Source of the DNA: Fragilaria radians
Lineage: Eukaryota > Bacillariophyta > Fragilariophyceae > Fragilariales > Fragilariaceae
NCBI GenBank assembly: GCA_900642245.1
Contig: CAAAJI010000253.1
Span: forward strand, 24,129 to 61,094
DNA: 36,966 bases
Reading direction: 5' to 3'
Shown here: piece after piece, positions 1 through 11,093 of the stretch
Layout of the letters: each line of letters begins with the position of its first letter
Position numbering within the stretch: the first letter of the stretch is position 1
Program-made: the position numbers and the translations under genes
Notes under the pieces: generated by a model
What the model was told of the DNA's origin: nothing
Seen by the model: the letters and a program-made list of their open reading frames with translations, nothing else
Database searches by the model: none

Positions 1-454
1 AAAATCTGACTAGATCATTGCTTTTGGACTTGAGTTTCATCATGAAGTCTATAAAAATTGTTCCACTTGGATATTGGGATGAAATAGCAAATCTCTCACT
101 CCATCCTTAGTTCCATTTCCTTCCCGCCATCAAATTTGATCGAATTGGTGCATACCGAGTGAATATCAGGATCACACACCCAACAAATGTCAGAGATTAA
201 AAGTCCCAATCATTCTTCCATGGATATTGATAATGTGAAAGATTTGAACAAGGTCAGAAATACGTCAAAGCCCATCAGCCAGTCGTGACTTGAAAAATGT
301 GCCTGATTATACCATTTACAGCAACTTTAAAAAGAAGGACATCAAAGAAGATGACACATTGTCATACTTATAGTGATATTTAAACTCTCAGAACCTTTTG
401 ATATTCCTCTTGAAGGCACAAAAACATATCCAAGGAAATAACTCGGAACAATTA
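1..454. other. intergenic, downstream of glutamate-receptor-like gene
   Basis: This is the 3' flank of the channel gene. I see no RNA gene or supported coding region. A short plus-strand reading frame from the ATG at 187 breaks by stop and frameshift, and I could not assign it to any family. Confidence 0.4.
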
Positions 455-1927
455 CTATGTCTCGTCAGACTCATGAGTGATCATCTTATGATTGGAAGAT
501 GCTCTAAAGAATCGATACAAACCAAGAATGAGTGCAGCGGATGACATGATCAGATGAAGTATGAAAATACCTCCGACATCGTTGAGTCCAAGCGAAAATG
601 TTTCATCAGAACTAGATCCGACATTTCGGAGAGGAACTTCACATTTGGCAGTTGCAATACGTCTCAAATGCCTTGCCCAAGCTTCCTCAACAAAGCCATC
701 ATAAATCATTTGTTGCAAGTGATAATCTAATACTGCACTGATTAGGGAGGTACATCGAAAGCGTCCGGCATCAATGGCCGTCGCCATACCCGCAGATATT
801 CGTACTTGAGCTCTTTCATTGGAAGATAGGGAACAATCACGATTGAAAAGTTTGTTATGTTGATTGAGTCGTAAATCATTTGCTTCTAGGGCAGCAGCAA
901 CACATTCTTTGTTCTGAAAGTCCATGGCGGCAAAAATCTCTTCATATGTCTCTTTACCAACCAATTTGAGATTGGTATATCGAGCTTTCAATACGGATTC
1001 AACTACAGCCCCCTTGAGCACGCAAACGGAAGAATTTTTCCGTATCGCTGTTGCAACAGAATCAATGCGGTAAACTTTGACAGTTGGTGAAACCAAGAAA
1101 CTTGCCATGTTAGCGGTGTATGCGGAAACTACAATGAGAGTCCAGAATGTCCAACTAAGTGCCAGTATTTGTGCACCATTACTCTTTGGCCGGATACCAA
1201 AGTAACCTGTGAATACCATCGCGAAGTGATAGATACAGACTAGAGGTTTGGCATGACGAAGTTCTTCATCCGTGTTACCATCCATAATTTCCAAAAGCCA
1301 ATATACGGAGCCCGTAATGACTACGTAACATAAAATTGCCAGCCAAACAAGATAAGTGAATGGCTTTAAAAATGACCACATACTGACGATTTTCCTTTCC
1401 TGTTCCGATTCGGCCAAGCGCTCTACGAGTGTTGCGGATGAATCGTACCAGCCAGACGGAAAGGAAACGCCACTAGATATTCGAGCAAGACTTTTACCCC
1501 ATTTTTCTGCAGCGATATCAAAGACTTCCACTGCCCAAACTAATATATCTGTCCATGTTTTATTCCCATCGATTGTACTGTCCAGAGGGCTATATGTCCC
1601 GAAACTATTTCGCCATGAAAAGCCTGCTCGTCTCGCGACCTCATCCATGATGATAGCCAACAGTCCAGGATATACTTCTCGTATTTTTCCATTCAAAAGA
1701 CTGAAATATTCATCTTCTGCTGTTCCGTATTGATAATCCGTGAGAACGACGGTCAGATTTAAACCGCTCAAAGCCTCAGGAAATGCAAGAGAACCGTTCC
1801 AAACCTGCCGCTGTCTATCACAGACATTCGTTCTGTAACTCTTTGTGACATCGAATTTATCAACGAAAATGGAAGGACTCTGTTGTGCATGGACAACAAT
1901 TGGAAGGAGAAAAAGGAATGCATTCAT
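455..1927 (-). CDS. ionotropic glutamate receptor-like ligand-gated ion channel
   Basis: Single-exon gene of 490 residues, ending in TAG. A hydrophobic N-terminus with a likely signal-peptide cut after VHA (about residue 14) supports the start. Residues about 57-185 fit the S1 half of the ligand-binding domain, including the FPSGWYDSS stretch that corresponds to the conserved FT-x-PY region. Membrane segments lie at about 187-212 (M1), a re-entrant pore region at about 228-246 containing TGYFG, M3 at about 252-277 with the hallmark SAYTANMASF (268-277; family consensus SYTANLAAF), and M4 at about 451-473. Residues 280-445 form S2. There is no large amino-terminal domain, so the protein is compact, as in prokaryotic and protist receptors. 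The expected role is a plasma-membrane cation channel gated by an amino acid or similar ligand. Ligand and ion selectivity are unknown. The M3 motif makes the family assignment firm. Confidence 0.88.
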   Translation of the reverse strand: MNAFLFLLPIVVHAQQSPSIFVDKFDVTKSYRTNVCDRQRQVWNGSLAFPEALSGLNLTVVLTDYQYGTAEDEYFSLLNGKIREVYPGLLAIIMDEVARRAGFSWRNSFGTYSPLDSTIDGNKTWTDILVWAVEVFDIAAEKWGKSLARISSGVSFPSGWYDSSATLVERLAESEQERKIVSMWSFLKPFTYLVWLAILCYVVITGSVYWLLEIMDGNTDEELRHAKPLVCIYHFAMVFTGYFGIRPKSNGAQILALSWTFWTLIVVSAYTANMASFLVSPTVKVYRIDSVATAIRKNSSVCVLKGAVVESVLKARYTNLKLVGKETYEEIFAAMDFQNKECVAAALEANDLRLNQHNKLFNRDCSLSSNERAQVRISAGMATAIDAGRFRCTSLISAVLDYHLQQMIYDGFVEEAWARHLRRIATAKCEVPLRNVGSSSDETFSLGLNDVGGIFILHLIMSSAALILGLYRFFRASSNHKMITHESDET

Positions 1928-4870
1928 TTTATCTATAGTTGAGAGAGATCTGTGTACTTATGCAACGCTTTCCATGAAACGGATTTCATTACGTTGCCAA
2001 TGATGTTTTTCGGATGACTATCTCGACTTCGAGAAATTGTCTGATACCGTATTATAGCTTAACGTGACGAGTGCAAGTAAATAAGAACGTGTTAAATAAT
2101 ACGCTACATTGCATCTCGTATATGTCATAATAACCTGCTGTATTGCACGTTATATAATGCAAAATAGATCAGCGACAAAGATAACCAAGAAACAAAACTA
2201 AGAAAGACTCAGAACGGACAGTGACAAAACAAAACAATCTAATTTATATTCACCATGATTTATATTTTACAGTTTGACGTCAAAACTGACTAATTGCACT
2301 TCGAAATGCTTGCAGTGAACTAAACAGATCACATAATTAGCCAGCCTAGCAAAAATGATGCTCAATAAAAGAGAAACAGCAACATGATAGTTATGAGGAA
2401 CAGAGGACTCTGTATAAACTAAATGGGAAAGAACAACAAGATAGTCATGATGAACAGAGGAAGCACACATACGAGCAAACATTCAAAGCAGAAAGGAAAA
2501 AGTCTCACTATCACAAGTCAACAGCACATGATTGATCTGAAAGTATCCATGTTGTAACCAGCATATTGAGCCAAAACCTTTAATACCAAGCACTAAAGTC
2601 ACCAGATTCAATAACACGTCCCGATATAGAGTATCCAAGCTACATGTTATAAATGGTGAAACCCATCACATCCATCGCAAAAATAAGCAATAGACAAACA
2701 CTTAATACACGGCTTATAGAGAAACTTTAATTGATGGCCCTTCTGGAAGATCATATCATTTCATCTTGGAAAATAAACATTCAAAGGTGGTACTAGGAGA
2801 TAATGACATCCAATGCATCAGCATGTGGAACTTGACATGTACCAGAAACGGATTTTTCCGTGATCATACTACTTGGCAAGTATACTTATCATTTATTTCT
2901 TCTTGATGCAGGTACTTCTGCTCTGTTTAAAAAGGTGCAAAAGCTTTGCTTTACCAATCAATAACGCTTTTCTTCCAATTGACTCATGTGTTGCCCTTTA
3001 CTCCTTACGAAGAGGAAATTATCTTGGAGAAGCGGGTTTGTAATTTCTCATTGGCTTCAACTTTGAATCTGTCTACAAATTTCCGTATATATACCGGTTG
3101 TGATGTATAGACAGTCTTAAATATATATATATTATTTTACACAATTTGCAATTACTGTTGTCTTTCAATTCATTCACGTCTTTACTTTCAAAATATACAT
3201 TCCCTTAATGAGAGTACTTAGCTACTACTTTTCCTCATAAAGAATTACCGACCAAAGAAAGCCAAAAAATGCCGCTTTATGAAGGTTCGTAGCCTAATCA
3301 TAAATCGGCAATGCTGCGTGAGAATCCCATGCTCTCACTGCGGCATTCAGCTCAAATTGGAAACCAGCCTCACATATATAGATTCTCGCTCTGCGACCGG
3401 CTCATTGTCTTGTAATATCTGGCTACATCCAGCTAAGGGATAACAGGAATGCTCAAAAAGATCATCTTCACTTTTTTCGAACATATAGAGCCTCCATAAT
3501 TTTTGCAGTACCAATGAAGAGAAGTGCCGTTTGCCGCTTGTCCCCACCTTGATCACAAACATGTTTAGCAATTTATCAAATTTCAGATCATCTGATTGAC
3601 TCTAAGGACGCTTACGCTGGTACAACATCATGAAGGTAAGTGCTTTCCAATCCAAATAATTTATTTTTTAGGTCTTCTTGAATCCAGTTGTAGTAAATAT
3701 TCTAAATCAACATTCCTAATGCAAAGTTTTAATTGTTGGACCAACTATACCAATGTTGGAAGTTATAATTGCGCTTTTGAAAATCAATTGTAAACCAAAT
3801 TAATGAGCCAAAATCTCCATGCGTTCCGGAAGAATATTCCATGATTGCGCTATGAGTCAATCAAGAAAGTTGACATGGAGGCCTAATAATCACAGCATTT
3901 ATTTGTTCTCCTGTGAAAGATTTGACCTTTATAAGATTAAAAAAGGGGAATAGCATAGACATTTTTAGCATCCATAGTGATTTTTGAGACTGCTCCTTTC
4001 CCAAACATTGTTCGCTTGACAGTGCATTTCTTAACCAAATTGTTGTAATTATATTCCTGATATACCTTCATGCTAGCCTTTCCCATCCTTTTCATTTCAT
4101 TTCCAATTGAATTCATTGTATTTGATAAAAAAACTAATTTCTTTTTGTTTTAGATTTTTCAAATTGTAGCCAGAATGTTGCTTATTGAAGAATGCAGATT
4201 TATTCTGTAATCCCAATTGACAACAGACATTAAAAGGAGTATGAAAAATAGATTTTAGCAACAAATACAGGGACCTCAATTACTAGAAAGAAAGCAATCA
4301 TGGCACTGTATGACATTGTGTGGTTCGAGGAGAATGCCAGAACTACCATATCCATTTGGACAATTATAGAAAAGGGATCACATTATGTATGAACCTAGCA
4401 AGGAGACTATATTCATTGCATATACTGACAACAGACTACTGAAATTTGTAGAATGACCAGAATATGTTACATATTTTAAGCTTGATGAACAATCTACAAA
4501 TATATATGGTGCAAACAGCTGTGGTACATTTATACTGACAAACAATCTGAATGAGAGTTGATAGTTACAGGAAGGGTGATGACTAGTAGATTAGTCCAAC
4601 CTAATTCAAATTCAGTTGAATGCCTTTATGCCAAAGAGGCGGATAAATGGTTTTTAATAGGGATTATAAATTTGATTATTTAAAAGGACTTTACAATGAC
4701 TATTTGGAGATATTCAGAACGAAAACGAGATCATTTGTCGTGAGACACAGTTTATGCCTCCCCCCCCTCCCCCTTCCATGCCAGTTTCCCAGATGTTCCC
4801 ACAACTACGATTCCATCCCAAGATTCACACCGAGTTTTTTCTCGGAGAATATGAATTGATCCCTTCTACG
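1928..4870. other. intergenic between channel gene and LRR gene A
   Basis: The left end should contain the promoter of the minus-strand channel gene and the right end that of LRR gene A; I cannot identify specific elements. The interval is AT-rich, with an AT dinucleotide run near 3120-3133 and a C-rich tract near 4758-4783. Short frames exist (for example 3347-3571 minus), but none shows a recognisable domain or homologous copy in the window. I see no RNA gene. Confidence 0.4.
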
Positions 4871-7097
4871 ATGAGCCGTCGTCATTCTACAAGGAGTAAT
4901 GGATGGTATACAAGACGACGTAGTAAAGAAGATATCCCGAATGAGGATGATGAAGTCAATTTTGAGGAAGCACCGGTTCGATGGAACAATCCATTCTCTC
5001 GAGACCGCCATCCATCGTCTACGTCTAACCGTCAGTCCTCCTACTGCCATCGTCCAATGGAGGAAGATAGTACTCGCAGTAGTCAATTTCAGGAGGAAGA
5101 TGATCTACCAGGAGCCTATGCCGTATCACGTAGGTCCTTTCGTCGAGCAGGTGCTGGTTGGGATCCAACGGAACAAGAAGTGTCCTTGCCTACGACTAGT
5201 CTGAATCCTACAAATGACTGGCAATCATCTCCGCCATATCCTCGTGAGACTTTGGACGAAACGACAATTATTGATGCACATGTTGTGGTTACCGATTCGA
5301 ATGACATTGCGACTGCAATTTTGGAGTCGACACAAAACGAATCTTCCTTGTCACAATCCAAGCTTATGCAACAATCTGAATGGAAGGCTTGGTACTTATT
5401 CGTTGGCATAGGAGTTCTCATCACGATTGTTGTGGTTGTTTTTGTATTGATTTTTGTTTCGAAAAAAGAATCTATTTCACAACCAGTTGAAGAAAATTTT
5501 GATACTTGTAATTCTGCTGATACGCAAGATCCCTTCTATCAATGTCGCTGCTACCACCGTATTGAAATTACGGATGAAGAAGTTCGAAAAATTTACATGA
5601 CTCAACCGGATACGACATTTCTATACTATGGACACAATGATACAACCATATCTGTGACGGGTGATATAACATCCTGTGATCCAGACAACATTGCACTTGT
5701 ATGGCTAGCCATTGATATCTTACAAGAACAAGAAAATAATGAAGGAATTTCCCTGTCATCCGAAATGTTGATTCCACGATGGACATTATGTCGATTCTAT
5801 GCAACCTTAGGGGGTGAATGGTGGAATGTAAAGAAACATTGGTTACAGCACAATGTCTCCATATGTCATTGGTATGGTGTCCTATGTGATTCTGAAACTA
5901 GAAAAGTTACATCCCTATCACTCCCCTATAACAATATCACGGGTAATCTTGGACGAAAGCCAATTTTATCGGTATTATCTGACCTTCGAATTTTGAATCT
6001 AACGGCGAATGGACTGACTGGCTCTCTGCCCGTGGACCTGATGAGTCATAAAAATCTTGGTACGATGACTTTTCGTTGGATTACAAACATTTTTGAATCA
6101 ATGTCACGTAATTGAAATAACTCATTCTTCTCTGGTTTCCATTCTCAACCCTATCTCTCTCACGACTTCTCGATGATGTAAGAAAAATTAATCCTAGACA
6201 AAAATGCATTGACCGGAACCATGGAAAGGAATGGGGCAATTTCTGGGTCACTCTATGAGTTATCACTGTCAGGAAATAGGCTATCCGGATCCCTTCCATG
6301 GCTCACGGGGACGACACATCTTCAACGTCTCATGCTCTCCGAGAATAAATTTGATGGTACGATTCCCGAAAGTTGGCGAGACTTAACGACACTTACGGCA
6401 CTTGATTTAGGAGAGCAACGTGATCTCTCTGGATCAATATCCAATTTCTTACCTTCATGGACATCACTGACTTATCTATCACTAAGAGCCACCAGTCTAT
6501 CTGGAAATCTCTCTGATATTATAAGCCACCTTAGCTCCTTAGGTAAGTGGGAAAAAACAAACGTTATACATTGGATATTTGACATCTAACCCAACCCACT
6601 ATTACGACTAGAATATCTGGATCTATATTTCTTGCAACTGACGGGAACAATTACCACATACATCGGGAGAATGCAAAATTTGAGTACGTTATTCTAATGG
6701 CAAAAAATTCTTTTCAAATTGAAATTATTCACCTTGTATTGTTCGTTAAGATACATTAGATCTTGGACTCAATTTACTAAATGGAACGATACCAACAGAA
6801 ATTGGAAATTGTAGAAGCTTGAAGATGCTCCTGCTAAGCAGCAATCAGCTCAGTGGCACATTACCGACGGAGATGGAAGAATTACGTTATCTCCATGCAT
6901 TGCATCTGGAGGAAAATATAAATCTATTTGGGACAATAAGTGAAAGCTTCAAATCTTTAGATATACTCAAAGAATGGGAAATATATCAAACTCAAATAAC
7001 TTGTCCATCCAATGAAATTTGTAAAAATCCAAAGGGAGAAATTTTTGTGGATAAGATATGCCCACCCTGCATTTGCTGCAAAGTTGGCCTCGAATGA
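4871..7097 (+). CDS. LRR receptor-like membrane protein, paralog A (4 exons)
   Basis: Exons 4871-6059, 6183-6542, 6612-6683 and 6751-7097 join to 655 residues ending in TGA; all introns are GT-AG, phase 1, of 123, 69 and 67 bp. The start is the ATG of MSRRHST, shared with two other copies; an in-frame ATG at 4754 would add 39 residues but lies outside the conserved block. The N-terminal tail (1-172) carries GWYTRR at 11, PGAYAVSR at 80-87 and WDPTEQE at 97-103. The membrane span is about 173-197. The outer part has DPFYQCRC at 220-227, a TGDITSC block, an LRR cap with paired Trp and Cys (about 302-340), 11-12 LRRs of the LTGSLP/LSGTLP type and a C-terminal cluster (C644, C647, C649, C650). 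Several N-x-S/T sites lie beyond the span, which fits an outside C-terminus. There is no kinase domain. It is probably a cell-surface recognition protein; the ligand is unknown. Closest to paralog C, including intron 1. Confidence 0.87.
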
Positions 7098-8454
7098 AGG
7101 AAGGACATAAGGAAATAAACCAACAAAACTAAATATCTAAGCGATGCTATTGAAACCAATCTTGCCGTTGCAAGTCTGGCCAAGGTTGTGAGAGCGACAC
7201 AATGCGTATTTGTTTTGGTATTTTTATTCTTCCATTTCAGGTGTTACATGTTGACATCTCACTGATTTGTTTTTCAATTTAACTACCACTTGATCAACAA
7301 GAATTAATTTGAAAATTTATTGCCCACATTAGTCATTGTTATCCACAGTGCTTGGAGGGTTTCATAGGCAAGTGCTACAAAACATCTCATGTAATGTTTT
7401 TCTGAGAAAAACTTAATGTTGGCAAATAGCATTCTACTTTGACTTTCAGGAATATTGTTAAGAATTAATCTGCATGTTTTCAACACTTACCATAAAACTC
7501 AATAAGTAAGAACTCCCATTGTTGAAATATTCATATCTGATTGCATACATTTGAGTTAAATTTGTTAAGAAAATACCTACTAACGCTATAGGCTGTAAGC
7601 AATACACTTTAGCAATACTACACTGGTTAATAGACTAAGAGATGTCTGTGTACCTGTAATAAATTCTACAATGCTAGAAGATAATACTTTATGATTTAAG
7701 TTAAACACACCAAATTAATCTATAAATGAGATTAATTCAAGAGATGTTATTTTGGACCAACATTTGGAGATGTCCAGGGTTGCTAGTACATGCTAATCTA
7801 GATGATAAAGATATCAGATATATTAGCACATCAAAAAACAACAAATGGCAATATTGTTGTTTTTTCCGTTTGCAAATTTTAGGTGAGACTAATCAAAGGT
7901 CTCTAAAATTTAGGTGATAATAAAGCACATGTGTATGACACACCTTTTTATAATTTAAATGTTTAGCTCTAAAAAAAGTGCAGTCAAAAGATATTTGACA
8001 TGCTGACATAGCCAAAAGACAATAAATAAAAGACTGATCTAAATAAAAATTATCATAATGAAAAATTAGTCAGTCAAGACTTCAATCTTTCACAATTAGA
8101 AAACAAGTGTAGTTTTTCATAATTTCCTTAAAATAGGACATAATTTTTCTATCTCAATTCTCACATAGAGCAGTACCAATACTGGAGACTTATACGTTAT
8201 TGTTAATACATAGTAAACAATACTAGAAACAAGATTCTTATTTGATTCAGCTCTTTACACAGACCTAAAACGTATGGCAGTTGGATAGATTTTTAAGTTT
8301 GATACCAACTAGGCATCAGCAACAATTTGTTATATGACTACATTTTTTTGCGAAGTGCCAATCCCAGTTTCTAGAGACCATCCTAAATACATAGGATTCC
8401 AAATTCATTTTAACGACGTGCCCTGGCATTGGTCTTCGAATCGAAAAGCCCTGA
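7098..8454. other. intergenic, no gene seen
   Basis: AT-rich sequence 3' of LRR gene A. The short open frames (for example 7726-7917) are low-complexity in composition and have no recognisable motif. I see no RNA gene or mobile-element ends. Confidence 0.4.
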
Positions 8455-8672
8455 CTAATAAAACTTCTAAACTTTTATGTTCATGCTGGATATCATTTGC
8501 ATCCTGAGCAGACAGTCGTCACGACGGATTCAATGATATTTGGTCGTAACTATTTCATACGTGCGTCAGCTCCAGAACAGGAAACTAATGAAGAGTCCAA
8601 AGAACGCAACAGAATCTTGTTGGATGTGGCGTTTTTGAGGCAGAATGCAGACTTTTATTTGCATCCAGAAAA
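8455..8672 (+). other. possible exon or fragment with HPE-bounded unit
   Basis: The frame is open from just after the TGA at 8452. It encodes a protein-like segment with HPEQTVV, GRNYF and RASAPEQE, then a charged helix-like stretch, then a second HPEK. The two HPE motifs are about 58 residues apart, as if this were one unit of a tandem repeat. Right after HPEK comes GTATGTTTT, a plausible splice donor (8673), so this could be an exon rather than an ORF ending at 8691. I found no matching upstream or downstream exon. Family unknown; it could equally be a pseudogene piece. Confidence 0.35.
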
Positions 8673-11093
8673 GTATGTTTTCTCTTTCTGAGTTGCTTAT
8701 TGAATCCTTACTAGCTTCTTTTGTTTAACATACATGCACAAGAAGTCAAGAACGTTTGAGTTACAGTACTTTGTCATTGTTTGTTGAGGAGATAGTACTT
8801 CCTTGGACTTGATTTGTACTATTTGTAGAAAAGGCGTTGAATGACTGCGTAACCTTGCTTTTTGTGCACAGTATTCAATTTTTGATCTATGTAGAGTGCA
8901 GATAATATGAACGCAAATCCAAAGTATTGTTATCATCCTCCCTGTTCTTGTTCTAGCAATCAACTCTGTTTACCACTCTGACAACTAATTTGCGGCATAT
9001 CCTGTTACATTTTCTTTGATCCGTAATCATTAGAGAAATTTGACTTGACATTCCTCGAATTAGGAACTCCTGAAATTTCTCTCTCCTACTTCATTACTCT
9101 TTCTATGGCCTTCCCATGTGCTGCTGTCGGCTGGTAGAAGTGTTTTGACAATTCGCTAGTAGCAAGTCGAATATCTGGTCTTGCTTTTTTGAAAAGTCAA
9201 GTAAATTCCCTCTTGTTAATCTACACATGCTGATTGCATGGTCATAAGTATGTGTGCTATTAATACTCTCTATAAGATTTCCCTCGATTGCACTTCCCTC
9301 TCTATTTCTTGGAAAATCCGGATAATTACTGGATGTTTAAGCAAGATACTACAATGTTTTCAATCAAGATTTGCAGTCCATCGCATTCAAATGGATTCAT
9401 CAGTCCATGCTTACTTATTGGGGGTAGATGACCAATATTAGATGCTTGAAAATCATTAGTTAATGACAAAATGAGGAAATTATTAGCATCAGCAGTCATA
9501 GTTGAAATTATATCGTACATTTCAGTGCCAAGAGGCATTGAAACACCAGATAGATCCGTAAGAATCTACACTCAGTCTAACTACCACTAATGGTAAGACG
9601 GCTTGCTCTATTTGGAGGGTCTGCAAGATATTGCCTTTTTCTTAATGAAGAATACATTTCAAAAGGTAAGAGCGTGTTTGAAGCAGCCTTATGCAGAATT
9701 AATGGCCCTGGATTCTTCGAGATTGTTTCAACGGCAGTGAATGTACAGATTTGACTATTAACCCGAAGACGGTGTCGGATATGCAAATCTTGTTCCAGTA
9801 TTTGAAGAAATGAATTGCATCTTTCTGGGACAACTGACTATCAATTGAATAATAAGTGGCAATTATGCATGCAGTTGTTGGGTAGAAGTTACAAGGAAAG
9901 TGTCTTTTTTCGTTGGCTTTTCGAATATTGTGTACATGAATGTCTGCTAGAGATCGGTCAGTGCTAAATGCAATCACTAACTGATTCTTTGTATACCTTC
10001 CTTGACATTGATCCAACTCTTGTGCAGTACTATCAATTTAATCCCAGCTCTTTTTATGTTGAGGATTTCAAAAATATTTATCAGATGTATGAATCAGCAA
10101 ATGATGATGCTGTTGAATTGTATATATAGACAGAGACAGCCATTTTGGTGGTTTATATCACACAGAGTATCTGTCATCCTATAACTCAGTCTGGAGTAAC
10201 AAAGTTGCTAGAATATCTTTGAGTCTTTTGGATTTAGTGAATGCTTTCAGCAAAATTGATAGTTGCTGTACCATAAAGGATGGGAAACAATCATCACCAG
10301 CAATATATACTAGTATTGGTTAACAAAAAATGAAAGTTATCATATATATGGGAATAAATAAGTGTTCATAAAGTCTAGTCAATCCTAAATTTCAATCAAG
10401 GGGAATGTAGCCTTAACCAAACCATTTCTAGTTGGCAAACATGGAGTGTTTGCAGAATACATGATCTGACTTGTCAACGTGCAAAAACTTAAAACCTCGA
10501 AGTTAGTTAAATTGATTCTTCATACAATCTTGAATACAAAAAGAAGGTTATATCTAGAAATTTTCATTTCTCGCATACTCCTTGCTGTATAAGATTGTGT
10601 TCTTTTACTATCTCATTAAGTTAAGCTATGACTAATTCAGAGTTAACACCGCAAGTAGTAGACTAATATCAATAAATTACTACTCCGTGTTGTGTTTGCA
10701 ACTTTGGATTATCTTCAATCAATCGTGATACTATTGAGCTATTGACCAAGTGCAGAAAGTTCTATTTCTCTAGCTTAAACCCAATGCTGAATGTTATGTG
10801 ATAGCAAGTAATCATTCAGATAATGCATAGAATGTTGTTCTTTCTCTCACGTATTTTTATTTGAAAATAAAATTCAGTAAAAGAGTGCAAATAGGCATAG
10901 GGGTTGACAATGGAAAGGAAGCAAAATACCATGCTCTGCCAGTTGCTATTGTCACTTTACGTTAAGCAAGCATCCTCGAATACGTTCAAACACAATAAAC
11001 GGATGAACAAGTACTCTTCAAAAATCAAACACAACGAACGGACGAACATTAGGAGAGAGCCACCAGTACAGAGGGGTTTGGGAAAGATAGGGC
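8673..11093. other. intergenic with possible decayed coding remnants
   Basis: No intact gene is visible. On the minus strand, overlapping open frames (9326-9538, 9577-9786, 9699-10016) have balanced, protein-like composition and look like pieces of one reading frame broken by frameshifts, but I recognise no family. Just before the next gene, at about 10988-11060, a roughly 40-bp imperfect direct repeat containing AAACACAAYRAACGGAYGAAC occurs twice. Confidence 0.3.

Noticed and set aside
187..373. Short plus-strand coding-like stretch (MSEIKSPNH start, later FKKKDIKEDD in another frame)
   Set aside because: Needs a frameshift, is under 65 residues and matches no family I know.
2340..2470. Imperfect repeat giving a Gln/Glu-rich plus-strand frame
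   Set aside because: Too short and flanked by stops; the imperfect 40-bp repeat is real but has no visible meaning.
3347..3571. 74-residue minus-strand frame
   Set aside because: Composition is plausible, but there is no motif, partner exon or repeat to support it.
4754..4870. In-frame upstream ATG extending LRR gene A by 39 residues
   Set aside because: Only the MSRR start is shared by A, B and C; copy B has no upstream in-frame ATG and the extra segment is Pro-rich without a counterpart.
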